The notes under the pieces are model-generated. The model saw nothing but the letters and a program-made list of their open reading frames with translations, was not told where the DNA came from and did not search any database. The position numbers and the translations under genes are program-made. A DNA stretch of 64,000 bases from Paracoccus haematequi (GTDB lineage: Bacteria; Pseudomonadota; Alphaproteobacteria; Rhodobacterales; Rhodobacteraceae): assembly GCA_945881965.1 (NCBI GenBank), contig CAMCVS010000003.1:248001-312000 (forward strand). The letters run 5' to 3'. Positions 43,460 through 53,015 of the stretch are shown here, one piece after another. The stretch's first letter is position 1; each line of letters begins with the position of its first letter.

Positions 43460-45160
43460 ATGAAATTCAAAGCTTTGATGCTGGGTGCAGTGGCGAGTTT
43501 CGCCTTTGCGCCTGCGGCCTTCGCCCAGCGTGGCGCGGATGGCCATGTGAACGTGATCTATTGGCAGGCGCCGTCGATCCTGAACCCCTATCTGTCCGGC
43601 GGCACCAAGGATCTGGAAGCCTCGTCGCTGATCATCGAGCCCCTGGGCCGCTATGACCAGACCGGAGCGCTGGTGCCTTATCTGGCGACCGAAATCCCGA
43701 CTGTGGCCAATGGCGGCGTGTCTGCTGACCTGAAAACCATCACCTGGAAACTGAAGCCCGGTCTGCTGTGGGCCGATGGCACGCCGCTGACCTCGGCTGA
43801 CGTGGTGTTCACCGCCGAATACTGCATGCATCCCGAAGGCGGCTGCGCACAGGCGGCGAAATTCGAAGGCGTGGACAAGGTCGAGGCGATCGACCCCACC
43901 ACCGTCAAGGTGACCTTCAAGGAAGCCAAGCCGAACCCCTATGGCCCGTTCATGGGCGCGCAGGCCCCGATCATCCAGAAGGCGCAGTTTGCCGAATGTC
44001 TGGGTGCAAAAGCCCCCGAATGCACCACCGCCAACTTCGGCCCCATTGGAACCGGCCCGTTCAAGGTCACCGAATTCCGCCCGAATGACGTGATCTCGCT
44101 GGAAGCCAACCCGAATTTCCGCGACCCGGCCAAGCCCGCCTTCGCCACCATGACCCTGAAGGGTGGCGGCGATGCCGCAGCCGCCGGGCGTTCGGTGCTG
44201 GAAACCGGCGAATTTGATCTGGCGTGGAACCTGCAACTGGCCCCCGACGTTCTGGCCAACATGGCCAAGGGCGGCAAGGGCGAGGCACGGTCGGGCTTTG
44301 GCTCGCTCGTCGAGCGCATCATGGTCAACCAGTACAGCGCCGATCCGTCGTTGCCCGAGGGCGAGCGGTCCACCGCCAAGCACCCCCATCCGTTCCTGTC
44401 GGATGTGAACGTGCGCAAGGCGCTGTCGCTGGCCATCGACCGTCCGCTGCTGGTCGAAGTGGGCTATGGTCAGGCCGGTCGTCCGACCTGCGATCTGGTC
44501 CCGGCGCCTGCGATCTATGTGTCAGGCCGCACCGAATGCCAGACTCAGGACCTTGCTGCCGCCAACAAGCTGCTGGATGACGCGGGCTATGTCCGTGGGG
44601 CCGATGGCGTTCGCGCCAAGGGCGACGTGCGCCTGAAGATTCTGTTCCAGACCTCGACCAACGCGGTGCGTCAGGACTTCCAGGCCCTGATCAAGCAGTG
44701 GTGGGAAGAAATCGGGTTCGAAGTTGAACTGCGCAACGTCTCGGCCTCGGTGTTCTTTGGCGGTGACCCCGGTTCGCCCGACACTTTCCAGAAATTCTAT
44801 GCCGACGTGCAGATGTATGCCAACAACTTCGACGGCACCGACCCCGAAGCCTATATGGCGGCACAAACCTGCGACAAGATCCCGCGCCCGGAAAGCCAGT
44901 GGCAGGGTGAAAACATCGCCCGTATCTGCATCCCGGAATACGACGCGCTGGTCGCGGAACTGGGCAAGACCGGCGACATCAACGCCCGCGCCGAGATCGT
45001 GAAAAAGCTGAACAACATGATCACCAACGACAGCCACATGATCATCCCGCTGGTGGACCGTGGTCGTGTGACCGGTGTGGCGAAAACGCTGGGCGGTTTC
45101 ACCCTGAATACCTGGGATTCGGAACTGTGGAACGCGGCGGACTGGTACCGGATCAAGTGA
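43460..45160 (+). CDS. peptide ABC transporter substrate-binding protein (family 5)
   Basis: 566-residue periplasmic receptor. Signal peptide 1-22 (LGAVASFAFAPAAFA-Q). Family-5 (DppA/OppA) segments: WKLKPGLLWADGTPLTSADVVF, IGTGPFKVTEF, NVRKALSLAIDR. Captures di-/oligopeptides or similar ligands for the permeases downstream. AAGGAGAGAAGT precedes the ATG at 43460. A strong stem-loop follows the stop, consistent with making more receptor than permease. Ligand uncertain; the neighbouring deacylases point to acylated amino acids or peptides. Confidence 0.93.
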   Translation: MKFKALMLGAVASFAFAPAAFAQRGADGHVNVIYWQAPSILNPYLSGGTKDLEASSLIIEPLGRYDQTGALVPYLATEIPTVANGGVSADLKTITWKLKPGLLWADGTPLTSADVVFTAEYCMHPEGGCAQAAKFEGVDKVEAIDPTTVKVTFKEAKPNPYGPFMGAQAPIIQKAQFAECLGAKAPECTTANFGPIGTGPFKVTEFRPNDVISLEANPNFRDPAKPAFATMTLKGGGDAAAAGRSVLETGEFDLAWNLQLAPDVLANMAKGGKGEARSGFGSLVERIMVNQYSADPSLPEGERSTAKHPHPFLSDVNVRKALSLAIDRPLLVEVGYGQAGRPTCDLVPAPAIYVSGRTECQTQDLAAANKLLDDAGYVRGADGVRAKGDVRLKILFQTSTNAVRQDFQALIKQWWEEIGFEVELRNVSASVFFGGDPGSPDTFQKFYADVQMYANNFDGTDPEAYMAAQTCDKIPRPESQWQGENIARICIPEYDALVAELGKTGDINARAEIVKKLNNMITNDSHMIIPLVDRGRVTGVAKTLGGFTLNTWDSELWNAADWYRIK

Positions 45161-45183
45161 TCCGCGCCTGAAGCCATCCTTGT

Positions 45184-45211
45184 CAGGGCGGGGGTGTTCC
45201 CCGCCCTGTTT
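45184..45211 (+). terminator. stem-loop between binding protein and permease genes
   Basis: CAGGGCGGGG (45184-45193) pairs perfectly with CCCCGCCCTG (45199-45208), five-base loop, then TTT. Probably a partial terminator or mRNA-stabilising hairpin that raises receptor levels. Confidence 0.75.
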
Positions 45212-45244
45212 CCCCGCAACTTCGACATATGACCAAAGGCGCCG

Positions 45245-46282
45245 ATGCTGACGTTCATCATTCGACGACTGTTCCTGGCGATCCCGACGCTTCTGGTCAT
45301 CAGTCTTATCATCTTTTTGCTGCTGGAACTGGCCCCCGGCGATCCGATGGCGCAGGTGCCGCTGACCGTGCCCCCCGAGGTCAAGGAAAAGATGCGCCTT
45401 GCCCTGGGTCTGGGCGAGCCGCTGCATATCCGTTACATCAAATGGGTCTGGCAGTTTTTCGTGGTCGAACCGTCGGTGCTGATCGACTGGCTGACCCGTG
45501 AAAGCGCTCTGTTCGGCTGGTTGCCGGATACCACGCTGTATGACGGTCAACTGCGGGTGCTGTCGTGGCAGACCCGGTCGCCGGTGATGGATATCGTGGT
45601 GCAGCGCCTGCCCCAGACGATGTGGGTGGTCGGCATGGGCTATCTGTTCGGCGTGATGATCGCGCTGCCCATCGGCATCTATTCCGCCTATCGGCAATAT
45701 TCGATCTTTGATCAGGTGGGCACGTTCATCTCGATGGTGGGCTTTTCGGTGCCGACCTTCTTTACCGGCGTGCTGCTGATCGTGATCTTTTCGGTCGAAC
45801 TGGGATGGTTCCCGTCGATCTATGACACCACGCTGGTGGTCAATTCCTGGGACAGCTTCATGATGCAGGTGCGCCAGATGGTGATGCCGGTCACGGTGCT
45901 GGCGCTGTTTAATGCCGCACAGATCAGCCGGTTCATGCGGTCGTCGATGCTGGACAACCTGACGCAGGATTACGTGCGCACCGCGCGTGCCAAAGGGCTA
46001 TCGGAACGCGCGGTCGTGCTGGGCCATGTGCTGCGCAATTCGATGATCCCGGTCGTCACGGTCATCGCTCTGGGCGTGCCGCAGGTGTTCGGCGGCGCGA
46101 TCATCACCGAACAAGTGTTCAAGGTGAACGGGCTGGGCCAGTTGCTGATCGGCGCGATCGAGGCGAACGACCTGCCGATGGTGCAGACCCTGACCTTTAT
46201 CTTTGCGCTCTTGATCGTGGTGTTCAACCTGATTGCAGACGTGCTGTATGGCATTATCGACCCGAGGATCCGCTATGACTGA
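45245..46282 (+). CDS. peptide ABC transporter permease (DppB type)
   Basis: 345-residue inner-membrane permease with six spans. N-terminal FIIRRLFLAIPTLLVISLIIF and LAPGDPM are DppB/OppB hallmarks. DYVRTARAKGLSERAVVLGHVLRN is the EAA-loop contact with the ATPase; the product ends at IIDPRIRYD. It has an enlarged loop after the first span (about 65-110). Overlaps the next permease by eight bases. Confidence 0.94.
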   Translation: MLTFIIRRLFLAIPTLLVISLIIFLLLELAPGDPMAQVPLTVPPEVKEKMRLALGLGEPLHIRYIKWVWQFFVVEPSVLIDWLTRESALFGWLPDTTLYDGQLRVLSWQTRSPVMDIVVQRLPQTMWVVGMGYLFGVMIALPIGIYSAYRQYSIFDQVGTFISMVGFSVPTFFTGVLLIVIFSVELGWFPSIYDTTLVVNSWDSFMMQVRQMVMPVTVLALFNAAQISRFMRSSMLDNLTQDYVRTARAKGLSERAVVLGHVLRNSMIPVVTVIALGVPQVFGGAIITEQVFKVNGLGQLLIGAIEANDLPMVQTLTFIFALLIVVFNLIADVLYGIIDPRIRYD

Positions 46283-47177
46283 CGCCGCCGCCTCCAGCCC
46301 GCCGCGCAGCCAGTGGCATGACATCTGGGTCCAGTTCAAAAGCCATCGCGGCGCGTTGGTGGGCGCGGTGGTGTTTCTGGCCATTGTGATCACGGTGTTT
46401 CTGGGCCCGCTGGTCTGGACCGCTGATCCCACCTTCGTGAACATCCGCGCGCGCAACAAACCGCCGTCGTTCGAATACCCGTTCGGCACCGACCAGTTGG
46501 GCCGCGACATGCTGGCACGGATGATGGCGGGGGGGCGCGTGTCGATCTCGGTGGGTCTGACCGCCATGTCGCTGGCGATCACGCTGGGGTCCACGGTCGG
46601 GCTGTTGGCGGGCTATTTCCGCAGCCTCGATTGGCCCCTGATGCGCCTGACCGAGATTTTCCAGTCGCTGCCGCTGTTGCCGCTGCTGCTGGTGATGGTG
46701 ACGCTGTTCCGCGAACCGCTGGCGGCGTCGTTCGGCCCCGAACGCGGCACCTTCATCCTGATCGTGGGGGCCATTGGTGTCACGTCATGGATGGCGACGG
46801 CGCGGATCGTGCGCGGGTCGGTGCTGGCGCTGAAGGAACGCGAGTTCGTGCTGGCCGCGCGGTCCATCGGCACCGACGATTTCAAGATGATCCTGCGGCA
46901 TATCCTGCCCAACGTCGTCTCGCCGATCATGGTGTCGGCCACGCTGGGCATCGCCGCGGCGATCATCACCGAATCGGCGCTGAGCTTTCTTGGCCTCGGT
47001 TTCCCGCCGGATTTCCCGACCTGGGGGCGGCTGTTGTATGATGCCGTCGATTACATGCAGCAATACCCCGCCCGCGTGATCTGGCCCGGGGTGGCGATTT
47101 CGCTGACCGTGCTGTCGGTGAATTACCTAGGCGACGGGCTGCGCGACGCGCTCGATCCACGCATCCGCGGGCGCTGA
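46275..47177 (+). CDS. peptide ABC transporter permease (DppC type)
   Basis: 300 residues, about six spans. FGTDQLGRDMLARMMAGGRVSI is the OppC/DppC signature; REFVLAARSIGTDDFKMILRHILPN is the EAA loop; ESALSFLGLGF also matches. ATG at 46275, inside the end of the DppB-type gene. Last gene of the transport operon; a hairpin follows. Confidence 0.94.
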   Translation: MTDAAASSPPRSQWHDIWVQFKSHRGALVGAVVFLAIVITVFLGPLVWTADPTFVNIRARNKPPSFEYPFGTDQLGRDMLARMMAGGRVSISVGLTAMSLAITLGSTVGLLAGYFRSLDWPLMRLTEIFQSLPLLPLLLVMVTLFREPLAASFGPERGTFILIVGAIGVTSWMATARIVRGSVLALKEREFVLAARSIGTDDFKMILRHILPNVVSPIMVSATLGIAAAIITESALSFLGLGFPPDFPTWGRLLYDAVDYMQQYPARVIWPGVAISLTVLSVNYLGDGLRDALDPRIRGR

Positions 47178-47199
47178 GCCCGAAATAAGGACAGGATCG

Positions 47200-47224
47200 C
47201 GGCCCGGAGCGACCCTCCGGGCCG
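47200..47224 (+). terminator. stem-loop after the permease operon
   Basis: CGGCCCGGAG (47200-47209) pairs perfectly with CTCCGGGCCG (47215-47224) around five bases, followed by TTGTC, so the U-tract is poor. Likely operon end. Confidence 0.65.
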
Positions 47225-47312
47225 TTGTCATTCCGGCAGGGCGCGGGTTGGGCCGCTGTCGCGGCTTCTGCTGCGTTTCGGAAAAATGTCCGGTAAAACG
47301 GGATGAACCTGC

Positions 47313-47337
47313 GATCTGATAGGCTTGATCTGATGGG
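47313..47337. promoter_or_regulatory. tandem 11-base direct repeat upstream of the YeeE/YedE gene
   Basis: GATCTGATAGG (47313-47323) and GATCTGATGGG (47327-47337), period 14, about 55 bases before the ATG at 47390. Possible binding site for a regulator of sulfur uptake; unproven. Confidence 0.35.
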
Positions 47338-47389
47338 ATTCTGCGGTCTAATCGGGATGAAGTTCCGTCATTCCCGAAAGGACCGCGCC

Positions 47390-48442
47390 ATGTTCGCCAG
47401 CCTCGGCTTTGAAACCCTGACCGCCCCGCAGGTCGCCGTCTGGTTCGGCGCGCTGGTCGGACTGGCCTTTGGTGCATTGGCGCAGGTCACGCGGTTCTGC
47501 CTGCGCCGCGCCGTGGTGGGCGATGATGCCCCCGCTGCACGCGGAATTTGGGCGATGGCACTGGCGGTCGCGGTGCTGGGCACGCAAGGCGCTGTCGCGG
47601 CGGACCTGATCAGCTTTGCGGATCACCGGTTTTTCGCGCCGGATCTACCGGTGCTGGCGATTGTCGCGGGCGGGCTGATGTTTGGCACGGGCATGGTGTT
47701 GACACGCGGCTGCGCGTCGCGGCTGACGGTGTTGGCCGGATCGGGCAACCTGCGCGCGGTGCTGGTGCTGGTGGTGTTTGCCGTCACGGCGCACGCGAGC
47801 CTGAAAGGCGTGCTGGCCCCGGTCCGCACGGGCCTCGGCGCGGTGACGATGCCACTGCCCACACTGCCGGGATCGGCGCTGGTCTGGGCCGGGCTGATCG
47901 CGGCCATCGCGGTGTGGATCGCGGTCCGGTCGGGCAACCGCGCCCTGCCGCTGGCGCTTGCCGCGCTGCTGGGTGCGCTGGTCCCGGTTGGCTGGGTCGG
48001 CACCGGGTTCGTCCTGCGCGATGAATTTGACCCTGTCGCGCTGGAAAGCCTGTCCTTCACCCTGCCCGCCGCCGAATCGCTGTTCTGGATCGTGGCGTCC
48101 TCGTCGATCCCGGCGACCTTTGGCGTCGGCCTGTTGGGCGGCACTTTGGCGGGCGCAGGGTTACTGGCGCTGATCCGGGGCGAGTTCCGCTGGCAGAGTT
48201 TTGAAACCCCCGGCCAAACCGGACGCTATATCCTGGGCGCCATGCTGATGGGTCTGGGCGGCACGCTGGCGGGCGGTTGCACCGTTGGCGCCGGGTTGGC
48301 GGGCATCCCGACGCTGTCATTTGCCGCCATGCTGGCCTTCGCGGCGATCATCGCGGGCGCGCTGGTGGCGCAGCGGATCAATGCAGGTTCTCGCGTATCC
48401 GCCGCACCGCCCACCACACGCCAATCACAACCGGCAGCGTGA
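47390..48442 (+). CDS. YeeE/YedE-family sulfur-compound transporter
   Basis: 350-residue membrane protein with about nine spans. Conserved FCLRRAVVGDD, GTGMVLTRGCASRLTVLAGSGNL and GGTLAGGCTVGAGLAG carry the paired cysteines that relay thiosulfate in YeeE. Members import thiosulfate or other sulfur species. AAGGA precedes the ATG. The 3' end overlaps the convergent DUF3422 gene by 65 bases (48378-48442). No tusA partner is adjacent. Confidence 0.88.
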   Translation: MFASLGFETLTAPQVAVWFGALVGLAFGALAQVTRFCLRRAVVGDDAPAARGIWAMALAVAVLGTQGAVAADLISFADHRFFAPDLPVLAIVAGGLMFGTGMVLTRGCASRLTVLAGSGNLRAVLVLVVFAVTAHASLKGVLAPVRTGLGAVTMPLPTLPGSALVWAGLIAAIAVWIAVRSGNRALPLALAALLGALVPVGWVGTGFVLRDEFDPVALESLSFTLPAAESLFWIVASSSIPATFGVGLLGGTLAGAGLLALIRGEFRWQSFETPGQTGRYILGAMLMGLGGTLAGGCTVGAGLAGIPTLSFAAMLAFAAIIAGALVAQRINAGSRVSAAPPTTRQSQPAA

Positions 48443-49667
48443 CGGCGGCCATCAACTGCCCCTTGCTTAGCCCCAGCAAAGGGGCGAGCGGATACAGCAA
48501 ATAGCTGGAAATCGAGATCGCGTAGTAGCTGATCGCCACCACCGACAGCCCCTCGACGGTCTTTTGCAATTGCAATTGCAGGTCGGCGCGTTGGTCCATG
48601 CTTTCCAGCAGCTTCTGGTTCTGCGCCGACCGTTCCACGTCCACCCGCGTGCGCAACAACTCGCCCGCGCGGATCGCCCGGTCCGACATCGCGGCCAGCC
48701 GCCGTTCCGCCGCTTTGACGGTGCGCATGGCCGGATCATAGCGGCGGATCATGAATTCGCCAAAGGTCTGCCGCCCGTCGAACCGTTCCTCGCGCAGCAC
48801 CTCGATGCGTTGCTGCACGATGGTCTCATAGGCCTGCGTCGCGCCGAACCGGTAGGCGGTCAGCACACCAAGGCTTTCGATTTCGGCGGCCACCGACAAC
48901 AACCCCGCCAGCGTCTGGTCCGCCGGTTTGTTTTCGTCGCGCATATCGGCCATCAGCGATGACAACAGCCGGTCGATGCGGCCCATCTCTGGCCCGATCT
49001 CGCGCACCTGCGCGAACCCCAGCATCGAGGTGGTCTTATACGTCTCGATCTCCAGCATCCGCTGCACGATACGGCCCACGCGGCGCGTTCCGGTGCCCGG
49101 TTCGACAAAGGCCGCCACCCGCAGATGCCCCGCCGGGTCGATGCGGAAATCCGACGCCACCACAGCGGCGTGGTCCAGCACGGCGGACGCGGCCAGGCTT
49201 TCGGGCACAAACCAGTCGTTCAGATGCTGGCTCAGCTCTTCTGTCGGCTTCATCGGCTCGATCCGCATCAGCGCCGAGGTAATCCGCGTGCCGGGGGCGG
49301 TGGCCAGCCAATCCGCCGGGAACACCTCGAAATCAACCGGGTCGAACGGGCGCTGCGACACGCCGTCGGCAAAGGCGGTGTAGGTGACGAATTCCGAATG
49401 GCTTTCCCATTTCAGCATGTGCCGCCCGATGCGGCCAAAGTAATGCGTGGCCCCGGGCGGCGGGTGCGCGACACCGTGACGGTCCAAAAGCGCCGTCAGA
49501 TGGGCAAAATCCGCGTCGCGGTCGCGGCTTGACGCGCGTTCGGCGGGCATCACCGCCAGATACACAGCCGTGCCCGGCACCGGGATAGTTGGGAATGGCC
49601 GCGCATGCAGCTCGTTGGTCAGCGCATAGCGCAGCGGATGATCGGCAAGTGTGGGCAAAGAGGGCAT
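48378..49667 (-). CDS. DUF3422 family membrane protein
   Basis: 429 residues. Conserved LRYALTNELHARPFP start and HYFGRIGRHMLKWESHSEFVTYT, a helical middle (about 210-370) and two C-terminal spans (EGLSVVAISYYAISISSYL; LMAAVTLPVVIGVWWAVRR). Role unknown; the family is common in proteobacteria. The ATG at 49667 gives MPSLPTLADHPLRY; the open frame runs 19 codons further without support. Its last 65 bases overlap the end of the YeeE/YedE gene. Confidence 0.83.
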   Translation of the reverse strand: MPSLPTLADHPLRYALTNELHARPFPTIPVPGTAVYLAVMPAERASSRDRDADFAHLTALLDRHGVAHPPPGATHYFGRIGRHMLKWESHSEFVTYTAFADGVSQRPFDPVDFEVFPADWLATAPGTRITSALMRIEPMKPTEELSQHLNDWFVPESLAASAVLDHAAVVASDFRIDPAGHLRVAAFVEPGTGTRRVGRIVQRMLEIETYKTTSMLGFAQVREIGPEMGRIDRLLSSLMADMRDENKPADQTLAGLLSVAAEIESLGVLTAYRFGATQAYETIVQQRIEVLREERFDGRQTFGEFMIRRYDPAMRTVKAAERRLAAMSDRAIRAGELLRTRVDVERSAQNQKLLESMDQRADLQLQLQKTVEGLSVVAISYYAISISSYLLYPLAPLLGLSKGQLMAAVTLPVVIGVWWAVRRIRENLH

Positions 49668-49772
49668 GGCGGCACCGTGACAACGCGTTGTGCCACGATG
49701 CACATAACCTGCCGTGAAAGGCAAATCCCTTTCGTTTCAAGGCATTGCAGAATACGGTCGCATACCGCAACG

Positions 49773-49805
49773 AAAACCCCCGCCCAAGGGTGACCCAGGC
49801 GGGGG
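49773..49805 (-). terminator. intrinsic terminator after pntB
   Basis: On the minus strand an 8-bp stem (plus-strand CCCCCGCC 49777-49784 with GGCGGGGG 49798-49805) is followed by TTTT. Confidence 0.82.
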
Positions 49806-49849
49806 GATAAGCCGTAGGATGGGTGCTCTGCACCCATCGCCGCAAAAGA

Positions 49850-51298
49850 TCAGGGTGCGATCTTGGTCAGCAGTTCGTCCAGTGACTTTTTCGCGTCGCC
49901 ATAGAACATGCGGGTGTTTTCCTTGTAGAACAGCGGGTTCTCGATGCCCGAGTATCCCGTGCCCTGCCCGCGCTTGGACACGAACACCTGCTTGGCCTTC
50001 CAGCATTCCAGAACCGGCATCCCGGCGATGGGGCTGTTGGGATCTTCCTGCGCCGCCGGGTTCACGATGTCGTTCGACCCGATGACGATGGCCACATCGG
50101 TATTGGGGAAGTCCTCGTTGATCTCGTCCATTTCCAGCACGATGTCATAGGGCACCTTGGCCTCGGCCAAGAGCACGTTCATATGCCCCGGCAGACGGCC
50201 CGCCACGGGGTGAATGGCGAACCGCACCGTTTTGCCCTTGGCGCGCAGGCGCTTGGTCAACTCGCTGACCGATTGCTGCGCCTGTGCCACGGCCATGCCA
50301 TAGCCGGGGATGATGATGATGCTGTCGGCATCTTCCAACGCCGCCGCCACACCATCGCTGTCGATGGCGATCTGTTCGCCGGTGACTTCCATCTGCGGGC
50401 CGGTGGTGTTGCCAAAGCCGCCCAGGATCACGCTGATGAACGACCGGTTCATTGCCTTGCACATGATATAAGACAGGATCGCGCCCGACGAACCGACCAA
50501 AGCGCCGACCACGATCAACAGGTCGTTGGACAACGAAAACCCGATCGCCGCCGCCGCCCAGCCGGAATAGCTGTTCAGCATCGACACCACCACGGGCATG
50601 TCCGCGCCGCCGATGCCCATGATCAGGTGATAGCCGATGAACAGCGCCAGCAGCGTCATCGCATACAGGGTCCAGCTTCCGGCACCCGACATGTACATCA
50701 CCAGTAGCAGCACCGACAACGCGGCAGCGCTGGCGTTCAGCAGATGCCCGCCCGGCAGTTTGGTGGCCTTGCCGTCCACCTTGCCAGCCAGCTTGCCGAA
50801 CGCGATGATCGACCCGGTGAACGTCACCGCGCCGATGAACACGCCCAGAAACACCTCGACCTTGAGGATGCCGATTTCCACCGGGGTCTTGTGCGCGACC
50901 TTGCCCGCGAACCCGGTCAGCGCGTCAACCGCCGCCTGATCGCCTGCCGCCAGCATGGCCGCTATCCGGCCCATTTCGATATCGGCGTTGAACCCGATAA
51001 ACACGGCCGCCAGACCGACAAAGCTGTGCAGCGCGGCGACAAGCTGCGGCATTTCGGTCATCTCGACCTTGGCGGCCAGGTATTGCCCGACAAAGGCCCC
51101 GACCCCGATCATCACCAGAATGACCAGATAATTGCCCATGCCGGGGCCGAACACCGTGGCCACCACCGCCAGCGCCATGCCGACGATGCCATACCACACG
51201 GCGCGTTTTGCGCTTTCCTGGCCCGAAAGCCCGCCCAGCGACAGGATGAAAAGGATAGCCGCCGCAATATAGGCGCCCGAGACGATTCCGATGCTCAT
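49850..51298 (-). CDS. pntB: NAD(P) transhydrogenase subunit beta
   Basis: Beta subunit of the proton-translocating transhydrogenase that makes NADPH from NADH. 482 residues: eight to nine spans in the first 270, then the NADP-binding dIII domain with [32 protein letters not shown] and [10 protein letters not shown]. The protein ends LLTKIAP. Transcribed 12 bases after pntA. Confidence 0.97.
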   Translation of the reverse strand: MSIGIVSGAYIAAAILFILSLGGLSGQESAKRAVWYGIVGMALAVVATVFGPGMGNYLVILVMIGVGAFVGQYLAAKVEMTEMPQLVAALHSFVGLAAVFIGFNADIEMGRIAAMLAAGDQAAVDALTGFAGKVAHKTPVEIGILKVEVFLGVFIGAVTFTGSIIAFGKLAGKVDGKATKLPGGHLLNASAAALSVLLLVMYMSGAGSWTLYAMTLLALFIGYHLIMGIGGADMPVVVSMLNSYSGWAAAAIGFSLSNDLLIVVGALVGSSGAILSYIMCKAMNRSFISVILGGFGNTTGPQMEVTGEQIAIDSDGVAAALEDADSIIIIPGYGMAVAQAQQSVSELTKRLRAKGKTVRFAIHPVAGRLPGHMNVLLAEAKVPYDIVLEMDEINEDFPNTDVAIVIGSNDIVNPAAQEDPNSPIAGMPVLECWKAKQVFVSKRGQGTGYSGIENPLFYKENTRMFYGDAKKSLDELLTKIAP

Positions 51299-51310
51299 GA
51301 TGCGCGCTCC

Positions 51311-52885
51311 TTACGACTTCTGGAACATGGCCAGCATCCGGCGCGTGACCAGAAACCCGCCGACGATGTTGATGGTGGCGATCAGGACGGAAATCCCCGC
51401 CAACAGGATCACCAGATAGCTGCCAGAGCCCACCTGCAACAGCGCGCCCAGAATGATGATGCCGGAAATCGCGTTGGTCACAGCCATCAGCGGCGTGTGC
51501 AGGCTGTGGCTGACGCCCCAGATGACCTGAAAGCCGACAAAGCAGGCCAGCGCAAAGACGATGAAGTGGCTCATGAAACTTTCGGGCGCTACCGTGCCGA
51601 TCAACAGCATGATCACCGTGCCCACGGCCAGCAGGATCACCTGGCTGCGGGTCTGGGCGGTGAAGGCGGCGGTTTCTGCCGCGCGCTTTTGTTCCGGCGT
51701 CAGCTCCTTGGCCTTTTCTTTCGGCTTTTGCACCGCGATCGCGTTCACTTTCGGCGGCGGCGGCGGGAAGGTCACGGCGTTCTCGTGCGCGATGGTCGCA
51801 CCGCGAATGACGTCGTCGTCCATGTTATGCTTGATCACGCCGTCTTTCGCCGGGGTCAGGTCTGTCAGCATGTGGCGGATGTTGGTGGCGTAAAGCGTGG
51901 ACGCCTGCGCCGCCATCCGGCTGGGGAAATCGGTGTAGCCGATGATGGTCACGCCGTTGTCGGTGACGATCTTTTGGTCCATCACCGTCAGCTTGCAGTT
52001 GCCGCCGCGTTCCGCCGCCAGATCGACGATCACCGATCCCGGCTTCATCGCCGCGACCATGTCGGGGGTCCACAGTTCAGGTGCCTCGCGGTTCGGGATC
52101 AGCGCGGTGGTGATCACGATATCCACCTCAGGCGCCAGTTCGCGGAATTTCGCAAGCTGCGCTTCGCGGAATTCAGGGGATGACGGCGCAGCATAGCCGC
52201 CCGTTTTGGCCCCGTCCTGCACGGCCTCGGCAAAATCCAGATAGACAAACTGTGCGCCCATCGATTCGACCTGTTCGGCCACTTCGGGCCGCACGTCGAA
52301 GGCATAGGTGATCGCGCCAAGGCTGGTCGCGGTGCCGATAGCGGCCAGTCCTGCGACGCCCGCGCCCACCACCAGCACCTTGGCGGGCGGCACCTTGCCT
52401 GCCGCCGTGATCTGCCCGGTGAAGAAGCGGCCAAAGTTGTTGCCCGCCTCGATCACCGCGCGGTAACCCGCGATATTCGCCATCGACGACAGCGCGTCCA
52501 TCTTTTGCGCGCGGCTGATACGCGGCACCATGTCCATCGCGATGACCGACGCGCCCTTGCTGGCGGCCAGTTCCATCAGGTCCTTGTTCGCCGCCGGATA
52601 GAAGAACGAGATCAACAGTTGCCCGCTTTTCAACAGCTTGGCCTCGGCGTCCGACGGCGGGCGCACCTTGGCCACCACATCCGCCCCGGCATAAAGCGCC
52701 GCCGCATCGGCCACCACCGTCACGCCCGCGCCCGCATAGGCCGCGTCCGAGAACCCGGCGGCGATGCCCGCCCCCGTCTCGATCAGGCAGCTATGGCCCA
52801 GTTTCTGCAATTGCAGGGCACTGTCGGGCGTCATTGCCACCCGATTTTCCCCGTCGAAGATTTCCTTCGGCGTACCGATTTTCAC
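51311..52885 (-). CDS. pntA: NAD(P) transhydrogenase subunit alpha
   Basis: 524-residue single-chain alpha subunit: NAD-binding dI ([44 protein letters not shown]), a Lys/Glu-rich linker ([18 protein letters not shown]) and four C-terminal spans. Many alphaproteobacteria split this into PntAA/PntAB; here it is unsplit. GTG start with GGGGGGAG upstream; no better ATG exists. Confidence 0.96.
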   Translation of the reverse strand: MKIGTPKEIFDGENRVAMTPDSALQLQKLGHSCLIETGAGIAAGFSDAAYAGAGVTVVADAAALYAGADVVAKVRPPSDAEAKLLKSGQLLISFFYPAANKDLMELAASKGASVIAMDMVPRISRAQKMDALSSMANIAGYRAVIEAGNNFGRFFTGQITAAGKVPPAKVLVVGAGVAGLAAIGTATSLGAITYAFDVRPEVAEQVESMGAQFVYLDFAEAVQDGAKTGGYAAPSSPEFREAQLAKFRELAPEVDIVITTALIPNREAPELWTPDMVAAMKPGSVIVDLAAERGGNCKLTVMDQKIVTDNGVTIIGYTDFPSRMAAQASTLYATNIRHMLTDLTPAKDGVIKHNMDDDVIRGATIAHENAVTFPPPPPKVNAIAVQKPKEKAKELTPEQKRAAETAAFTAQTRSQVILLAVGTVIMLLIGTVAPESFMSHFIVFALACFVGFQVIWGVSHSLHTPLMAVTNAISGIIILGALLQVGSGSYLVILLAGISVLIATINIVGGFLVTRRMLAMFQKS

Positions 52886-53015
52886 CGTGGACTCCCCCCT
52901 TGGTTCGTTACGTTAGGCCCCGTGTGACCGGGGCAATGATCCATGCGACGCGCAACAATGTTTCACGACTTGGCTCATGCGATGCACGGATTGCGCGGCC
53001 CTGTCAAATCCCGCG

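Noticed and set aside
52914-52934. Short GCCCCG/CGGGGC hairpin upstream of pntA
   Set aside because: Six-bp stem without a U-tract in either direction; too weak to call a terminator.
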